Source of the DNA: Kordiimonas aestuarii
GTDB taxonomy: Bacteria > Pseudomonadota > Alphaproteobacteria > Sphingomonadales > Kordiimonadaceae
Assembly (NCBI RefSeq): GCF_025574465.1
Contig: NZ_JAOBPP010000021.1
Span: forward strand, 1-64,000
Length of the DNA: 64,000 nt
Reading direction: 5' to 3'
Both the position numbers and the translations under genes were made by a program. This document shows, in pieces, positions 26,788 to 34,911 of the stretch. The first letter of the stretch is position 1. Every line of letters begins with the position of its first letter. Under the pieces are notes generated by a model that was given only the letters and a program-made list of their open reading frames with translations, was not told where the DNA came from and ran no database searches.

Positions 26788-27545
26788 CGGATGGCGTTGC
26801 TGAGATAAGCCTTGCGGCCCTTGCGCTGGCTTTCCTGCCTGCCGCTGTGGTGATTGCTGTCCTTTACCGGTGGTCAACTGTCGGGCGGGAAACGCTCTAT
26901 GCCTTTGGCCGTATGTTGCTGCAGCTCACCGTTATCGGGTATGTGCTGGTTTATATTTTTGACGCCTCGCACCCCGGCATTGTGCTTGCGGTACTTGCCT
27001 TCATGATGCTGGTTGCCAGTTGGATTGCGCTGCGGACCAGCAACCTGCCGCGCGCGCAGCTTTACCCCCGTGCGCTGGCCGCCATCCTTGTTGGCGGCGG
27101 CAGCGTGCTCCTGCTTGTCACCCAGGGCGTGTTGTCGCTTGAGCCGGCGTTTGAGCCACGGTACGTCATCCCGCTCGCGGGGATGATCTTCGCGTCGTCC
27201 ATGAACAGCATCAGCCTGGCGGCGGAGCGTTTTGAGGCGGAGGCCAGGCGCGGCGGCGACTACCAGGCCGCACGCGGCACCGCGCTCAGGGCCTCGCTGA
27301 TCCCCATTACCAACTCACTTTTCGCTGTCGGCCTGGTGTCCCTGCCCGGCATGATGACGGGGCAGATACTCTCCGGCGTTTCGCCACTGGTCGCCGCGCG
27401 CTATCAGATCATGGTGATGTGCATGATGTTTGCGTCCGCGGGGCTTTCCGCCAGCCTGTTCCTCTTGCTGATGAAGTCAAGGCTTGGCCTGCTTAAACCC
27501 GCGGCTGAGGAACAAAGGCCCGGCGACGCCGGACCCCCTGCCTAG
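26784..27545 (+). CDS. FetB-type iron-export ABC permease, no ATPase partner nearby
   Basis: A 253-residue membrane protein of the UPF0014/FetB family with about seven helices. The motif GRMLLQLTVIGYVL in helix two and PLAGMIFASSMNS, GTALRASLIPITNSL, GLVSLPGMMTGQILSG (about 140-205) are family signatures. E. coli FetB pairs with the ATPase FetA to export iron. No fetA-like gene lies in this window; the ATG overlaps the preceding ferric-reductase-like gene (gcATGA), suggesting a two-gene iron or redox unit. The stop overlaps the convergent hydrolase stop in CTAG. Confidence 0.8.
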   Translation: MTDGVAEISLAALALAFLPAAVVIAVLYRWSTVGRETLYAFGRMLLQLTVIGYVLVYIFDASHPGIVLAVLAFMMLVASWIALRTSNLPRAQLYPRALAAILVGGGSVLLLVTQGVLSLEPAFEPRYVIPLAGMIFASSMNSISLAAERFEAEARRGGDYQAARGTALRASLIPITNSLFAVGLVSLPGMMTGQILSGVSPLVAARYQIMVMCMMFASAGLSASLFLLLMKSRLGLLKPAAEEQRPGDAGPPA

Positions 27546-28600
27546 TTTTGTAGCGCGGCCAAAAGCGCGGCGCGCATCGCAGGGAAATGGGTCTTGTCCG
27601 TCACAGAACCCGAAAGAGCCACCCCGGTCGCCGGGTTATAGATGGCGAGCGTGCCCCAGAAGCCAGAGTGCTCGTAATAGGTGGTTCCATCATGTTCCTT
27701 GACGAAGACACCAAGGCGGTAAGGGCTGCCAGATGGCAGGCCTTGGGGAGACAGCATCACCTCGAGCGTACCGGGCTTTTTAAACACCTTGCCTGAGAAC
27801 AGCGCCTGAAAGAAACGCGCCATATCACGCGGGGAACTGACGATACCGCCACCACCATAAAGGTCGAGCGACGCGCTCCAGCCGAAGGTATCCAAGCCAT
27901 TGAGCATCTGGTGCGCGCGGCGGTTGGCGATGCCCTCCCCCTTTTCCATGATTTCCCAATAGGTGTCCGGCAAGCCGATGGCATCAAGGCCAAGATGCTG
28001 CCGCACCGCTGCGGCCAGCGTCATACCGGTCTGGCGCTCAATGATATGGCCAAGCAGGATATAACCGGTATCTGAGTAGGAAAAACGCTCCCCCGGTTTA
28101 CCCTTGGGTTCCGTCCAGTCCACAAGGCCGCGCAGGTCTTCTTCCCGTGTCCATGCATGGGTAGGGTCTTTGATGATGGTATCGAAGAAGGTTTGTGTTT
28201 GCGCATGGTCCGCCATGCCGGATGTGTGCGACATCAGATGCCTGACGGTAATCTCGTCCGCATCATAGCCGTCTTCGGCTATTATCGTGGCGAAAGCCGG
28301 GTCGATATAACACGCGATGGGGACGCCCAACTCCAGCTTGTCCTCTTCCCATAGCCTGAGCGCAGTGGCCGCCACATAAGTTTTTGTTACGCTTGCAATA
28401 CGAAGCGGCGTGGTGGATTTAAGCGCTCCCTGGCCAAAACTTTCCTCCTTGCCCAAGGCACCGACTTTGTAGAGCGCGACATCCGCCTGTCCCAGTTCGG
28501 CCTGTGCTTCCTTACTGGTTGGTGTCCAGTCGGATGCGCGCAGCGCTGACGGGCCGAGCAAGGTTATTCCCATGACAACTGAAATAATGATGGAGCGCAT
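27542..28600 (-). CDS. Exported serine hydrolase, class C beta-lactamase fold (S12)
   Basis: A 352-residue protein with a signal peptide (about 1-23, MRSIIISVVMGITLLGPSALRAS). The nucleophile motif is SVTK (IASVTKTYVAA); the second motif is YSDTGY in place of the usual YSN; the third is HSGFWG. The fold family covers D-Ala peptidases, esterases and lactamases; esterase or peptidase is more likely than beta-lactam resistance. ATG 28600 is chosen over upstream codons because GGGAGG precedes it and the signal peptide then starts at once. Its end overlaps fetB in a shared CTAG. Confidence 0.82.
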   Translation of the reverse strand: MRSIIISVVMGITLLGPSALRASDWTPTSKEAQAELGQADVALYKVGALGKEESFGQGALKSTTPLRIASVTKTYVAATALRLWEEDKLELGVPIACYIDPAFATIIAEDGYDADEITVRHLMSHTSGMADHAQTQTFFDTIIKDPTHAWTREEDLRGLVDWTEPKGKPGERFSYSDTGYILLGHIIERQTGMTLAAAVRQHLGLDAIGLPDTYWEIMEKGEGIANRRAHQMLNGLDTFGWSASLDLYGGGGIVSSPRDMARFFQALFSGKVFKKPGTLEVMLSPQGLPSGSPYRLGVFVKEHDGTTYYEHSGFWGTLAIYNPATGVALSGSVTDKTHFPAMRAALLAALQN

Positions 28601-28642
28601 GGCGCGACCTCCCTGTCTATTTGTCGTGATGATTATTGTTAT

Positions 28643-28671
28643 GAAAAAGCCGGGACACAAGGCCCCGGCTT
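28643..28671 (-). terminator. Terminator after the amidohydrolase pair
   Basis: Stem aagccggg / cccggctt with a 9-base loop; on the minus strand it is followed by TTTTTC. It separates the amidohydrolase operon from the S12 hydrolase gene. Confidence 0.75.
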
Positions 28672-28705
28672 CCAGTCATTCAATAACGCACAGCATACGT
28701 CCCTG

Positions 28706-29971
28706 TTACTTCACGTAAGCAGGGGAACGCGGCAGGTCGATATAGCGGTCGCGCAGCTTGGTCTGGCGGCTGACAAGCGGTACTTCCTCGCCGCGGATGA
28801 AGACCGCGTCGGGGCTTGTCATCAATTCAAGCGGGTCACCGTTCCACACCACGACATCGGCGTCCTTGCCCGCTTCAAGCGTGCCGTAGCTGTCGGCAAT
28901 GCCGAAGATTTCAGCCGGGTTGACGGTCATGGCGTCAACAGCGGCCTCCCACGGCATGCCCATGGCAACGGCGTTGCCCGCGTTTTGCACCACAAGGCGG
29001 GTGTTGTTGGTGTCAGGTGGCAGGAACGCCACTTTCACCCCAGCCGCATGAAGACGCGCGGCCGCCGCACCTGTTGTGCCAAGGCTGTCGAAGTCTTCCG
29101 GCAGGTTGCGGGTCGGGTTCATCACAACCGGGATACCGGCTGCGGCAAGCTCGTCCGCGACCATCCACGCTTCAGCGGCAGATGTCAGCACCACATCAAT
29201 GCCAAAGCGTTCCTTCAGCTTGATGACATTCAGGATGTCTGCTTTGCGCTCAACTTCCACAAGCAGCGGCATTTCGCCTGCAAAAAGCCGGTCAAGCGCT
29301 GCTTTGGCGCTGTCATACTTGGGCTTTTTGTCTTTCTTGGCGTCGTCCTTGTTGTCGTCATCGGCACCGGGGCGAGATTCCTCAAGCTTGGTAATCACCA
29401 TGTCCCAAAGGGCGGCACGGCTGTCGCCGTTCTTCTCGGCCGAACCCTCGTCCATGTCGATGCTGAGCACGGCATGTTCCTTGACGATCATATTGTCACC
29501 GGCCAGCGCGATAACCGCACTTTGGCCACGCCACATGTCCTTCGAGGCACTGAAGCCTGTCACCGCGCGGGTCACCCCTTCGATCCGCGTATTCGGGATG
29601 AAGGTCGTCGCCGGGTTGAAGGCATAGCTGACTTCAAGGCCGATGCTGTTTTTGGCGTCGGACGCGCGGGCATCATTGATGCCGCCCGAAAGCCCCACTT
29701 CCATCAGGCCAAGGTTGGTGCCCGATGCCATGAAGCCCGTGGTCACCCACTTGCCGCTGGCATCTACCGTGCGGTAACCCGCTGGTACCTCACCGCCGGA
29801 TGTAACCGACTGTACCTTGCCATCATGGATCAGCACGGTGGCGTTTTCCACCTTGCCCTTGCCGCCCATCGTGAAGGCTGTACCGCCAGTGATGGCAACA
29901 TCTTCAGCGCTTGCGCCCACTGCTGTGATCGCGAGGAGGGAAGCGCCCATAAGCGTTTTCATGATGCTCAT
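28706..29971 (-). CDS. Exported amidohydrolase-fold protein lacking metal ligands
   Basis: A 421-residue protein with a signal peptide (about 1-22) and the composite layout of the amidohydrolase superfamily (FTMGGKGKVENATVLIHDGKVQSV at the front, GTLEAGKDADVVVWNGDPLE at the back). Where active members have DVHSHLG it reads TGFMASGTNLGLM, so both His of the HxH pair are missing, and no later His or Asp of the metal site is recognisable; a charged, Lys/Asp-rich linker lies at about 205-220. It is probably a non-catalytic partner of the upstream amidohydrolase, whose stop its start overlaps (ATGA). Confidence 0.85.
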   Translation of the reverse strand: MSIMKTLMGASLLAITAVGASAEDVAITGGTAFTMGGKGKVENATVLIHDGKVQSVTSGGEVPAGYRTVDASGKWVTTGFMASGTNLGLMEVGLSGGINDARASDAKNSIGLEVSYAFNPATTFIPNTRIEGVTRAVTGFSASKDMWRGQSAVIALAGDNMIVKEHAVLSIDMDEGSAEKNGDSRAALWDMVITKLEESRPGADDDNKDDAKKDKKPKYDSAKAALDRLFAGEMPLLVEVERKADILNVIKLKERFGIDVVLTSAAEAWMVADELAAAGIPVVMNPTRNLPEDFDSLGTTGAAAARLHAAGVKVAFLPPDTNNTRLVVQNAGNAVAMGMPWEAAVDAMTVNPAEIFGIADSYGTLEAGKDADVVVWNGDPLELMTSPDAVFIRGEEVPLVSRQTKLRDRYIDLPRSPAYVK

Positions 29972-31404
29972 TTCACGTCTCCTTCACCGGGTTGGCCAAG
30001 CTCGAAGTCCATCACACCCTGACGCGCGGGATCATTGCGGTCAAAGGTTACAGCCCCATCCACAAAGGTCATGTCCGCCTTGGTGTAAACGCTGAATGGA
30101 TCGCCGGACCACAGTACGATGTCTGCGTCCTTGCCCACGTCAAGCGAGCCGGTCTTGTCAGCAATGCCGAGCGATTTTGCAGGGTTCAGCGACAGCCACT
30201 GCCACGCTTCGGCCTTGGAGATATCCACGCCTGCCTTGCGGCCATCAGCAAGCGCCTTGGCAGCTTCCTGATTGAGGCGCTGGATGCCGTAGGGGTCATC
30301 CGAGTGCACGATGGCACAGGCCCCTGCCTTGTGCACAAACGGGATATTTTCGCGGATACCGTCATACGCTTCCATCTTGAAGCCGTACCAGTCGGCCCAC
30401 ATGGCGCTGCACACGTTGTTCTCAGCCAGCTTGTCAGCGATTTTATAGCTTTCAACCGCATGCTGGAACGAGGTGATCTGATACCCGAACTCTTTCATGA
30501 CGTCGAGCATGGTGCCCATGTCATCGGCACGGTAGCAGTGCATGTGCACGAGGATTTCCCCGTTGAGCACGCCGGCAAGCGTTTCAAGGTTCAGGTCGCG
30601 GGCTGGTGGCTTGGCGTCAAGCCCGGCCTTATAGTCCCGTTCATACTTCTGCCATGCGCGGTTATAAGCCTGAGCGTCTGCCCATGCCTGACGGTAACCA
30701 GCCACGTTGCCCATGCGGGTGTGCGGGCGATACTCAATGCTGTTTTTGCCGCTGCCGTAAACCCGTTTCGGGTTTTCGCCACACGCCATTTTCATGCCGT
30801 AAGGCGCGCCGGGAAACTTCATGTCCTGCGCCACGCGGCCAGGCACGTTCTTGAGTGTAACCGAGCGGCCACCAACAAGGTTGGCAGACCCCGGCAGAAG
30901 CTGAAGCGACGTGATGCCGCCCGCTGCCGCGCGCAGGAAGCCGGAGTCCTGTGGCCAGTTTGAGTGTTCAACCCACGCGTCGGCCGTTACAGGTTCGCCC
31001 ACTTCGTTACCGTCGGAAAGCGACTGCACGCCCGGGCTTGGATAAACACCCAAGTGGCTGTGCACATCGATGATGCCAGGGGTAACCCAACGCCCACCCG
31101 CGTCAATTACCTTGGCGCCGTCCGGTGCTGCGATATCCTTGCCAACAGCGGTGATTTTACCATCCTGAACCAGCACGGAACCGCCATCGATGCGGCCCCC
31201 CTTGCCGTCGAGCACAGTTGCGTTGGTGATGAATGTGGTGCCGCTTTCAAGCGGTGTGTAGCTGGATGGAAACGGATCTTTGTTGAGTTCAACAAAGTCG
31301 CCCTGTTCCTCTCCACCGGGTTGACAGGCAGCAAGCGAAAGCCCCATTGCTGCCACGGCCAACCCGCGCTGGACCAAACTGGTCCGCGAGCGTTTCGTCC
31401 TCAT
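29968..31404 (-). CDS. Amidohydrolase, lipoprotein-anchored, imidazolonepropionase-like
   Basis: A 478-residue hydrolase with a lipoprotein signal ending LAAC (Cys at about residue 27), so it is held in the envelope. Metal ligands are intact: DVHSHLGVY (about 113-121), MHCYRADD, SFQHAVES and IVHSDDPYG. It belongs to the group of exported amidohydrolases related to dipeptidases and imidazolonepropionase, likely acting on cyclic amides or peptides. A GGGAG site precedes ATG 31404. The following gene overlaps its stop by 4 bases, so a stable pair of one active and one degenerate subunit is likely. Confidence 0.88.
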   Translation of the reverse strand: MRTKRSRTSLVQRGLAVAAMGLSLAACQPGGEEQGDFVELNKDPFPSSYTPLESGTTFITNATVLDGKGGRIDGGSVLVQDGKITAVGKDIAAPDGAKVIDAGGRWVTPGIIDVHSHLGVYPSPGVQSLSDGNEVGEPVTADAWVEHSNWPQDSGFLRAAAGGITSLQLLPGSANLVGGRSVTLKNVPGRVAQDMKFPGAPYGMKMACGENPKRVYGSGKNSIEYRPHTRMGNVAGYRQAWADAQAYNRAWQKYERDYKAGLDAKPPARDLNLETLAGVLNGEILVHMHCYRADDMGTMLDVMKEFGYQITSFQHAVESYKIADKLAENNVCSAMWADWYGFKMEAYDGIRENIPFVHKAGACAIVHSDDPYGIQRLNQEAAKALADGRKAGVDISKAEAWQWLSLNPAKSLGIADKTGSLDVGKDADIVLWSGDPFSVYTKADMTFVDGAVTFDRNDPARQGVMDFELGQPGEGDVK

Positions 31405-31613
31405 TGATTATTCTCCCTTTTTCGCCCCCTAAAGGCGTTTAGCGCGGCGAGCCTAACAGCCGATCTAATTCGAGTCATCAAAAAGCCTCACCCCCGCCAC
31501 CGGCTGCGACGAGCCGTGCATAAACTGCGACAAAAGGATTATTGCGCTTGCTTTCCTTCGCCGCCTGAAAGGATATACTAGGGAACAGGCATGAATCTTG
31601 GCGGGGAAAAACA

Positions 31614-32327
31614 ATGAGAAACCGGGCTTTTGCATATCTACTGATGCTGTTTTCAGGAGTCTTTGCCACAAGTTCGGCCGTAAGCGCACAACCTGCGGAC
31701 CTGCCAACACCAGAGGCACTTTTCGCGGCGGCAGCGCAGGCGCATGGCTGGGACAAGCTCAAGCCGGACCTGGGCACAATCGAGGCCCACGCCGATGTGA
31801 CCGTGGGAGACGTGGCGTATGAAACCATCGTGCGCGGCGCCGTCACCGAGGCGGGCCTCGGTAATGCCACCTTCACGCTGATCCGCGAGGGCGGCACCTC
31901 GGTCTATTCGGAAACAAACGGCGACATTCATTACACAAGCCCGGACGGCACGGTTAAACAGCTTGCACCCGTCATGGCGGCCTATGTGCGCGGGCACCAG
32001 TTTCACCGGCGGGTGTTATATCCAACCCTTGAGCTGGCAACCTACAGCCCCAATGTGGAAGAGGTGGAGTTTGAAGGCCGCCCGGCCTTCAAGGTGTCTG
32101 GGCAGACCCACGCTGGCGCGACGCTTGAGTATTATTTTGATGAAAGGCTCAAGACCATGTTGGGTTTCCACCTCACAGTGCAGGAGCCCGACGGCCCGCA
32201 CCCCATGTCCTTTGTCCTGAAGGATTGGCGGGACGTGGATGGCAGCGATATCTTTTACCAGATCGAGATCGTCGACCGGGGCGACTTATACGTCTATCGC
32301 TTCAGCAAGATCCTGCTGCTGCCCTAG
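31614..32327 (+). CDS. Exported hypothetical protein, LolA-like fold
   Basis: Not assigned to a named family. The 237-residue product has a signal peptide (about 1-25, ending AVSAQ). Its body is beta-rich with the alternating pattern of LolA/LolB-type lipid carriers (TLIREGGTSVYSETNGDIHYTSPDGTVKQ, EEVEFEGRPAFKVSGQTHAGATLEYYFDERLKTMLGFHL), including the typical E-Y-Y-F-D substitution pattern in the last sheets. A periplasmic role with lipophilic ligands is possible. ATG 31614 follows ggcgggg. Monocistronic, convergent with and slightly overlapping the AHSA1-type gene. Confidence 0.6.
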   Translation: MRNRAFAYLLMLFSGVFATSSAVSAQPADLPTPEALFAAAAQAHGWDKLKPDLGTIEAHADVTVGDVAYETIVRGAVTEAGLGNATFTLIREGGTSVYSETNGDIHYTSPDGTVKQLAPVMAAYVRGHQFHRRVLYPTLELATYSPNVEEVEFEGRPAFKVSGQTHAGATLEYYFDERLKTMLGFHLTVQEPDGPHPMSFVLKDWRDVDGSDIFYQIEIVDRGDLYVYRFSKILLLP

Positions 32328-32739
32328 CAACCGAGAGGGTCCGTGGCTCGCCTTCACGCACCACCTTCTGCCCTATCACGGGCACGACATCCTCATACAC
32401 ACACATGTGCGTGCCTGCCCCGCACGCGCCAAAGGTAACGGTGACCGTTGAAATGGAAACCAGCCTGCCCGCCACATAGGTATCGCAGCGATAAGCGATA
32501 TATTCTGCCTCAATAATCCTGTTGTAGGTCAGCTCAAGAAGAAAGGCCCGGCCGTTCTCAAGGCAGATCAGCGTTTCCTGCCCACCTTCCCTGAAACCGG
32601 TGCCGCCAATACCGACACGGGCATCCTTTGCAAACCATGCTGCCTTGGCGCGCGGGTCGACCCACGCCGCAAAAACCTGTGCGGGCGTTGCACCGAAGTA
32701 CCTCTCCATCCCGAGACTCAAGTCGTTTTGCTGTTGCAT
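32302..32739 (-). CDS. SRPBCC / AHSA1-domain protein
   Basis: A 145-residue START-like protein. The core shows the AHSA1 consensus: MERYFGATPAQVFAAWVDPRAKAAWFA (about 10-36), then strands ENGRAFLLELTYNRIIEAEYIAYRCDTY and TVTVTFGACGAGTHMCVYEDV. Such proteins bind small hydrophobic ligands; in many genomes they sit next to ArsR regulators, which is not so here. ATG 32739 is preferred because ggggagggg precedes it; an upstream in-frame start adds unrelated residues. The C-terminal 30 residues deviate from relatives and overlap the convergent gene by 26 bases. Confidence 0.75.
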   Translation of the reverse strand: MQQQNDLSLGMERYFGATPAQVFAAWVDPRAKAAWFAKDARVGIGGTGFREGGQETLICLENGRAFLLELTYNRIIEAEYIAYRCDTYVAGRLVSISTVTVTFGACGAGTHMCVYEDVVPVIGQKVVREGEPRTLSVARAAAGSC

Positions 32740-32790
32740 ATCCCCTCCCCCAAGAAAGGCTGCCGACACACCGCCAGCAGCCTTGCCTCG

Positions 32791-33243
32791 TCAGGCTGCT
32801 TTGCGGCCCTCGAAGTTCACCATCCAGGGGATGCCGAATTTGTCCTTGAACATGCCGAATGCCTCGGCCCAGGATGTTGGACCAAAAGGCATGAACACCT
32901 GCCCGCCTTGCGAGAGCGCATCAAAAATGCGTTGGGCTTCTTCCATGCTGTCCGCCTGGAGCGCGCATGTGGTGCCTGCCGCCTGTTCATAAGCGCCGGG
33001 CGGGCAGTCGGATGCCATGATGACCACATCGCCAACTTCAAGCCGCATATGTGCGATCAGGCTGCCCATTTTTTCCATATCGAATTCAGCGCCAGCGCAT
33101 CCTTCCTCCGGCGGGCCGTCTTCACCCGGCGGCATGTCGGCATAGGTGACGATGAAGGCAATCTCGCCACCAAGGCAGCTATGGTAAAACACCATGGCCT
33201 CACGGCAATTGCCGTCAAAATTCAGATAAGGATTCAGTTTCAT
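32791..33243 (-). CDS. PhnB-like VOC-superfamily protein
   Basis: A 150-residue glyoxalase-fold protein of the PhnB / DUF1428-like type: NPYLNFDGNCREAMVFYHSCLGGEI (about 4-28) is the standard N-terminal half, and GGQVFMPFGPTSWAEAFGMFKDKFGIPWMVNFEG (about 112-146) the C-terminal one. PhnB itself has no proven enzyme activity. It is divergent from the MarR regulator gene and shares with it a control region carrying two near-identical operators, so it is probably a target of that regulator. AGAGGA precedes ATG 33243. Confidence 0.85.
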   Translation of the reverse strand: MKLNPYLNFDGNCREAMVFYHSCLGGEIAFIVTYADMPPGEDGPPEEGCAGAEFDMEKMGSLIAHMRLEVGDVVIMASDCPPGAYEQAAGTTCALQADSMEEAQRIFDALSQGGQVFMPFGPTSWAEAFGMFKDKFGIPWMVNFEGRKAA

Positions 33244-33330
33244 GTGCTTGTCCTCTGGTCCTTCGCTTTGTCATAAACTCGGGCGTTACCCGTACGTGAA
33301 TATGTCGCATATCCACATCACGATGTTTCA

Positions 33331-33379
33331 TATATGTTGATATCAACCTACTTGACAAAAAGCTTGATATCAACATAAT
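33331..33379. promoter_or_regulatory. Divergent promoters with two MarR-type operators
   Basis: Plus strand: TTGACA at 33352-33357 and CATAAT at 33374-33379, 16 apart, driving the MarR gene. Minus strand: TTGTCA (33358-33353) and CATATA (33336-33331), also 16 apart, driving the PhnB-like gene; the two -35 boxes overlap. Palindromes GTTGATATCAAC (33336-33347) and CTTGATATCAAC (33363-33374), centres 27 bases apart, each sit in one spacer, so a bound MarR dimer would block both promoters. Confidence 0.75.
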
Positions 33380-33385
33380 CAGCTC

Positions 33386-33832
33386 ATGTCAAAAGAAGAT
33401 TTTTTACCGCTTGAGATTACCCATTTGGTCCGCGACAGTTGCCTTTGCATGCATTTGCAGCGCGCAGCGCGCGCCATGGCCCGCCATTTTGATGACGCGC
33501 TCAGGCCTCACGGGCTGACCAGCGGCCAGTTCTCGCTTCTTATGTCGCTCAACCGGCCGGATGCCCCGTCCATCGGCTCGGTCGCCCAGCTTCTGGCCAT
33601 GGACCGCACCACGCTCACCGCCAACATCAAGCCGCTTGAACGGCGCGGGCTGATGAAAGTATCTCCTCATCCGAAGGACAAGCGCAGCCGCTGCCTCTCT
33701 CTCACAGACGAAGGGCGGCGCCTCCTGAAGGAAGCTTTCCCTACATGGCAGTCCGCGCATGAGCGTGCGGAAGACCTCATCGGCACACCGGATGCCGAAC
33801 GCCTGCGCTGCAATCTGGTGCAATTGTCATAA
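33386..33832 (+). CDS. MarR-family transcriptional regulator
   Basis: A 148-residue winged-helix regulator. The DNA-binding part runs about 55-110 (SIGSVAQLLAMDRTTLTANIKPLERRGLMKVSPHPKDKRSRCLSLTDEG), with the recognition helix DRTTLTANIKPLE and the wing DKRSR; flanking helices dimerise. A Cys pair near the N-terminus (RDSCLCMH, about 14-21) could sense thiol oxidation, as in OhrR-type members (inference). The ATG lies only about 6 bases after the -10 box, so the message is essentially leaderless, and no ribosome site is seen. It probably represses itself and the PhnB-like gene. Confidence 0.9.
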   Translation: MSKEDFLPLEITHLVRDSCLCMHLQRAARAMARHFDDALRPHGLTSGQFSLLMSLNRPDAPSIGSVAQLLAMDRTTLTANIKPLERRGLMKVSPHPKDKRSRCLSLTDEGRRLLKEAFPTWQSAHERAEDLIGTPDAERLRCNLVQLS

Positions 33833-33971
33833 TCTCTCATTCCCCGTCGCACCAACCGGCCTGACGCAGGCGTTGATGATGTCGTTGTTGCCAACCTGCG
33901 GAGAAACCGGCTTTTTAGCTCGTGGAAACCGGAGAGCTGTGGCACACTTCCGTTCTGTGTGAGGTGATATA

Positions 33972-34844
33972 GTGGCGTCTACGGCCCTCAAAATTATAGC
34001 ATTGTCAGGCATTTTTGCCTTTGGTTCATATGCTCCCTTGCTGGCATGCGATGCGGTTTTGAATGTCGTTTATTTCAACTCCGCCCCCTATCATTATGAG
34101 AAAGATGACGGAACGCTCACTGGCCTAGATGTGGAAATTCTGGAAAATGTGCTAACCACGGCAGGGTGCCAGTGGCGCTACACAAAAATGCCGCTCAAAC
34201 GCTCCCTGTCCGCTCTCAGGGCTGGCCTTGCGGATGCTGCCATGGGCGCATCCATCACGCCGGAACGGGAAAGATACGCCTATTTCAGCCAGGCGTACCG
34301 GCGTGAAATGATTGTCATGTTCATGCGGAAGGAAAATGAGGCCGCCAGGAGGCTGAAACGTATCTCCGACGTCCCGACATCAAACCTGCGTGTGGGTGCA
34401 CACCTTGGCAGTTGGTATGGTTATGAATATGCCCGCCTGTTTGAGCAAAGCAAAGATTTTCGCAACCGGGTTTTACAATCAGTTGACTATGAAAACCTTT
34501 ACCGGGCCTTGCTTGCCGACCGGGTTGACGTCGTCATTGATGACATATTCAACGGTCATGCCCTGCTGCTGAAGCTGGGTGTCATTGACCAGGTCGATGC
34601 CCACGTCAATCCGGTGAACGATAGCCTCACCCATTTTATGCTGAGCCGGAAATCCGTCAGCACCGCCACAATTGAGAGTATCGACCATGCCATCAGGGCG
34701 TTTCAGCACAGCCCCGTCTATAAAAGCATTATTGCCCACTACGTGCCCGAGGAATACATATTGCGCTACCCCCTTCTCAGCACGTCGCCGGCGATCGACG
34801 ATGTAAGCAGCAAGCCTGACGCCCCCACCGCGCACGCTCGCTAA
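33972..34844 (+). CDS. Periplasmic substrate-binding protein, family 3, orphan
   Basis: A 290-residue protein with a signal peptide (about 1-25, ending PLLA) and the SBP_bac_3 layout: VVYFNSAPYHYEKDDGTLTGLDVEILENVL (about 33-62), LRAGLADAAMGASITPERERYAYFSQAYRRE (about 87-117), VGAHLGSWYG and DRVDVVIDD. It lacks the usual R and D of amino-acid binders in a clearly recognisable form, and no ABC permease genes adjoin it, so it may be a stand-alone sensor-like binding protein, common in marine bacteria. GTG 33972 with gaggtgat upstream. GC is lower than in neighbours near its start. A bidirectional terminator follows. Confidence 0.78.
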   Translation: MASTALKIIALSGIFAFGSYAPLLACDAVLNVVYFNSAPYHYEKDDGTLTGLDVEILENVLTTAGCQWRYTKMPLKRSLSALRAGLADAAMGASITPERERYAYFSQAYRREMIVMFMRKENEAARRLKRISDVPTSNLRVGAHLGSWYGYEYARLFEQSKDFRNRVLQSVDYENLYRALLADRVDVVIDDIFNGHALLLKLGVIDQVDAHVNPVNDSLTHFMLSRKSVSTATIESIDHAIRAFQHSPVYKSIIAHYVPEEYILRYPLLSTSPAIDDVSSKPDAPTAHAR

Positions 34845-34856
34845 AACCGCCAAGCT

Positions 34857-34884
34857 AAAACCCCCGGCGCGAACCGGGGGTTTC
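34857..34884. terminator. Bidirectional terminator between convergent genes
   Basis: Stem aaacccccgg / ccgggggttt with a 6-base loop, 13 bases after the binding-protein gene and 28 before the end of the POT transporter gene. Confidence 0.8.
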
Positions 34885-34911
34885 CAATTTTTTAGCCGAA
34901 GCAATCAGCGT

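Noticed and set aside
32302-32440. Possible frameshift near the end of the AHSA1-type gene, since another frame would end in a shared CTAG
   Set aside because: The existing frame can be aligned about as well; without homologues at hand a frameshift is not justified.
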